NCBI GenBank assembly: GCA_963750195.1
Contig: CAVVPS010000018.1
Coordinates: forward strand, 328,735 to 392,734
Reading direction: 5' to 3'
DNA length: 64,000 bases
Source: AP-15 sp963750195
GTDB lineage: Bacteria; Pseudomonadota; Alphaproteobacteria; ATCC43930; CGMCC-115725
Below, piece after piece: positions 62,076 to 64,000 of the stretch. The position numbers and the translations under genes are program-made. Position 1 is the stretch's first letter. Each line of letters opens with the position of its first letter. Below the pieces are notes generated by a model. It ran no database searches, was not told the DNA's origin, and saw only the letters and a list, made by a program, of their open reading frames with translations.

Positions 62076-63185
62076 TCAGTAAACAACAACGCTGCGGATC
62101 GATTCGCCCGTATGCATCAAGTCGAAGCCGGTGTTGATGTTGTCGAGGGACAGCTTGTGGGTGATCAGATCGTCGATGTTGATCTTGCCCTCCATGTACC
62201 AGTCGACAATCTTCGGCACGTCGGTCCGTCCCTTGGCGCCGCCGAAGGCAGTTCCTTTCCACACCCGGCCAGTGACCAATTGGAAGGGCCGGGTGGAAAT
62301 CTCCTGGCCGGCGCCAGCGACGCCGATGATCACGCTGACGCCCCAGCCGCGGTGGGCGCATTCAAGCGCCTGGCGCATGGTCTGGACGTTGCCGATGCAT
62401 TCGAAGCTGAAATCGGCCCCGCCCTTGGTCAGGTTCACCAGGTAGGGGACCAGGTCGCCCTCGACCTCCTTCGGGTTGACGAAATGGGTCATCCCGAATT
62501 TTTCGGCGAGAGCTCGGCGTTCGGGATTGAGGTCGACGCCAACAATCATGTCGGCGCCGACCATCCGGCAGCCCTGGACGACGTTCAGCCCGATCCCGCC
62601 GAGGCCAAAGATCACGACATTGGCGCCGGGGTGGACCTTGGCCGTGTTGATCACCGCGCCGACCCCGGTGGTGACGCCGCAGCCGATGTAGCAGACCTTG
62701 TCGAACGGCGCGTCCTCGCGGATCTTTGCCACCGCGATCTCGGGTAAGACCGTAAAATTCGAAAAGGTCGAGGTGCCCATGTAGTGATAGAGCTTCTCCT
62801 TCCCCAGCGAGAAGCGGCTGGTGCCGTCGGGCATCACCCCTTGACCCTGGGTCGCGCGGATCGCTACGCAGAGATTGGTCTTGCCCGACAGGCAATACTC
62901 GCATTGGCGGCATTCGGGGGTGTAGAGCGGGATCACATGATCCCCTTTGGCCAGGCTCGTCACCCCGCGCCCGATATCGACGACGACGCCGGCGCCTTCG
63001 TGGCCGAGGATCGCCGGAAACAACCCCTCGGGGTCGGCCCCCGACAAGGTGAACTCGTCGGTATGGCAGATGCCGGTCGCCTTGATCTCGACCAACACCT
63101 CCCCGTCCCTGGGGCCGTCGAGCTGGACCGTCTCGATCGTCAGCTTTTCTCCAGCCTTATGAGCAACAGCAGCGCGAGTCTCCAC
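62076..63185 (-). CDS. adhC: S-(hydroxymethyl)glutathione dehydrogenase / class III alcohol dehydrogenase
   Basis: 369 residues. GTG at 63185, with GGGAGGCGCTC, gives the family N-terminus; the longer frame to 63200 is not needed. Catalytic zinc ligands in GICHTDEFTLSG and GHEGAGVV, structural zinc in CRQCEYCLSGKTNLC, NAD motif VIFGLGGIGLNVVQG. It oxidises the formaldehyde-glutathione adduct to S-formylglutathione. Beside a cytochrome c and a binding protein, it suggests a PQQ-alcohol oxidation unit beyond the window. Confidence 0.94.
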   Translation of the reverse strand: METRAAVAHKAGEKLTIETVQLDGPRDGEVLVEIKATGICHTDEFTLSGADPEGLFPAILGHEGAGVVVDIGRGVTSLAKGDHVIPLYTPECRQCEYCLSGKTNLCVAIRATQGQGVMPDGTSRFSLGKEKLYHYMGTSTFSNFTVLPEIAVAKIREDAPFDKVCYIGCGVTTGVGAVINTAKVHPGANVVIFGLGGIGLNVVQGCRMVGADMIVGVDLNPERRALAEKFGMTHFVNPKEVEGDLVPYLVNLTKGGADFSFECIGNVQTMRQALECAHRGWGVSVIIGVAGAGQEISTRPFQLVTGRVWKGTAFGGAKGRTDVPKIVDWYMEGKINIDDLITHKLSLDNINTGFDLMHTGESIRSVVVY

Positions 63186-63427
63186 GAGCGCCTCCCTCAA
63201 TTCATACGATCGACGACATTAGGCAGATCTCGCCCCGGTGCCCACCCGGCGCCGCGGCAAGCCGTCATTTGCGTCCTCCCGCTTATTCTGGTTGATAGGC
63301 ATTGAGGTACACGGGTTTCGAGCGGCGATCGTCACACCCCTCGCACAAACGACAAGACTCTTGGTCCGGCGGGTCCCGGCTTGCGCCGAGCACTCGCCCA
63401 GAATAGATCAACGCGGCGGGGGGAAGA

Positions 63428-63810
63428 ATGCGATTTTTGGTCAAATCCGGTGTCTTCGCTCTTTTGCTGTCGTTAGCCGCAGCGGGTCCCGCCGCCGCCG
63501 CCGATATCGAGGCGGGCAAGACGACGTTCAAGAAATGTGCGCTCTGCCACACCAATGAGCCCGGCAAAAACAAGGTCGGGCCCAGCCTGTTCGGGATAGT
63601 CGGCCGCAAAATCAGCGAGTCTCGACAACTATAATTATTCCGATGCGATGAAGAATTTCAAACACACTTGGACCCCACAAACTCTCGATGCCTATTGACC
63701 GATCCACACGCGATGGTTGCAGGAACAAAGATGATTTTCCCCGGGATCAAGGACCCAACGGAGCGTGCCAATTTGATCGCCTATCTCGAGACGCTGAAGG
63801 GAGCAGTCGG
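63428..63810 (+). pseudogene. Class I cytochrome c, twice frameshifted
   Basis: The start MRFLVKSGVFALLLSLAAAG is a signal peptide with GGGGGGAAGA upstream. KKCALCHTNEPGKNKVGPSL has the heme CxxCH. The frame breaks at about 63617-63625 (SESRQL then stop), while the neighbouring frame gives DNYNYSDAMKNFKHTWTPQT, and a T-run deletion at about 63696-63698 breaks it again before LTDPHAMVAGTKMIFPGI (distal heme Met) and ANLIAYLETLK. Two single-base defects in one small gene suggest sequencing error or advanced decay. Confidence 0.85.
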
Positions 63811-63818
63811 ACTTCGCG

Positions 63819-64000
63819 ATGATCGGCAAGCGCGGGCGCCGTGCAGTTCTGCTGGCTGCCGTAATTGTGGTGATGGCCGCGCCGGTGGCCGGGGTTCGCG
63901 CCGGAGGACAGACCGTGAAGATCGGGTGGCTGTCGCAATCGATGAAACGGAGATTGCCGCCACCTATCTCGACCAGCCGCCGGAGGATGAGGGGATCCAG
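63819..64000 (+). CDS. Periplasmic substrate-binding protein, 5' end only
   Basis: From ATG 63819 a signal peptide (RAVLLAAVIVVMAAPVAGVR) leads to GGQTVKIGWLSQ. The frame then seems to shift by one base near 63945, where the alternative frame reads ETEIAATYLDQPPEDEGIQ, the N-terminal pattern of a branched-chain-type binding protein linked to PQQ-dependent alcohol oxidation in some bacteria. The window ends here, so the family call is provisional. Confidence 0.5.
   Translation, partial: MIGKRGRRAVLLAAVIVVMAAPVAGVRAGGQTVKIGWLSQSMKRRLPPPISTSRRRMRGS

Noticed and set aside
1..64000. CRISPR array, rRNA, prophage or replication origin
   Set aside because: No regularly spaced repeats, no rRNA-like sequence, no phage structural genes and no DnaA-box cluster were seen.

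Overview
The window is a high-GC chromosomal segment from an alphaproteobacterium. I infer this from the base composition, a SAM-II riboswitch ahead of metZ, FNR/FixK-type boxes, a twin-transmembrane protein beside a PduO adenosyltransferase, and many paralogous GST, CaiB and Rieske genes. I cannot fix the genus; a free-living, metabolically broad Rhodospirillales or Hyphomicrobiales relative is likely. There is no rRNA, CRISPR array, replication origin or intact prophage.

Layout. 0-6 kb (mostly minus strand): a Nu-class GST, hydantoinase A, a CBS-BON protein, phosphoglycerate kinase and a DUF4239 membrane protein. 6-9.7 kb: a universal stress protein, dihydrolipoamide dehydrogenase, and metZ behind a SAM-II riboswitch plus intrinsic terminator. 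10-13 kb: a VOC protein and molybdate transporter genes modBC without modA. At 13.1 kb there is a 72-codon SelW/Rdx-type gene with an in-frame TGA and a bSECIS-like hairpin, which is probably a selenoprotein. 13.3-21.5 kb: a polytopic membrane protein, a Rieske oxygenase, a GNAT, a methyltransferase, a class III cyclase-TPR protein and RidA. 21.6-25.5 kb is a decayed locus: a BT1-like transporter split by a 930-bp IS5-family element, followed by a frameshifted peptide-binding protein. 25.5-30.3 kb: metallophosphoesterase, cupredoxin, a small membrane protein and ilvD in one operon, then cytochrome b561; the operon and the cytochrome gene share a promoter motif, GGGAATAAAC-N15-TCT. 30.4-35.8 kb: GSTs, an M20 peptidase and two CaiB CoA-transferases, one frameshifted.

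37-41.2 kb is a low-oxygen stress cluster: a CBS protein, a BCAM0308-like protein, a BON protein, Hsp20, a phosphoketolase remnant, DUF202 and PPK2. It carries three FNR/FixK boxes at correct distances from start sites, and resembles the lxa locus of Burkholderia. 41.4-49.3 kb: a PNPOx-Rieske pair, PduO, acyl-CoA dehydrogenase, two very small membrane proteins or lipoproteins, an ACT protein, a Nudix hydrolase, and an RsbW-like kinase coupled to a STAS-metallo-beta-lactamase fusion. tRNA-Thr and tRNA-Glu flank DUF72 and bluB. Past tRNA-Glu (51.9-54.5 kb) is an atypical segment with a coiled-coil methyltransferase and an IS110-like fragment. 54.5-64 kb: an APC permease, a catabolic set (flavin monooxygenase, ureidoglycolate lyase-like protein, amidohydrolase, HMG-CoA lyase-like protein, serine hydrolase), glutathione-dependent formaldehyde dehydrogenase, a broken cytochrome c, and the start of a periplasmic binding protein.

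Caution: at least eight genes show one-base frameshifts, mostly in short homopolymers, and one shows a nonsense codon. These may be true pseudogenes, but their number and kind suggest that residual indel errors in the assembly explain several of them.
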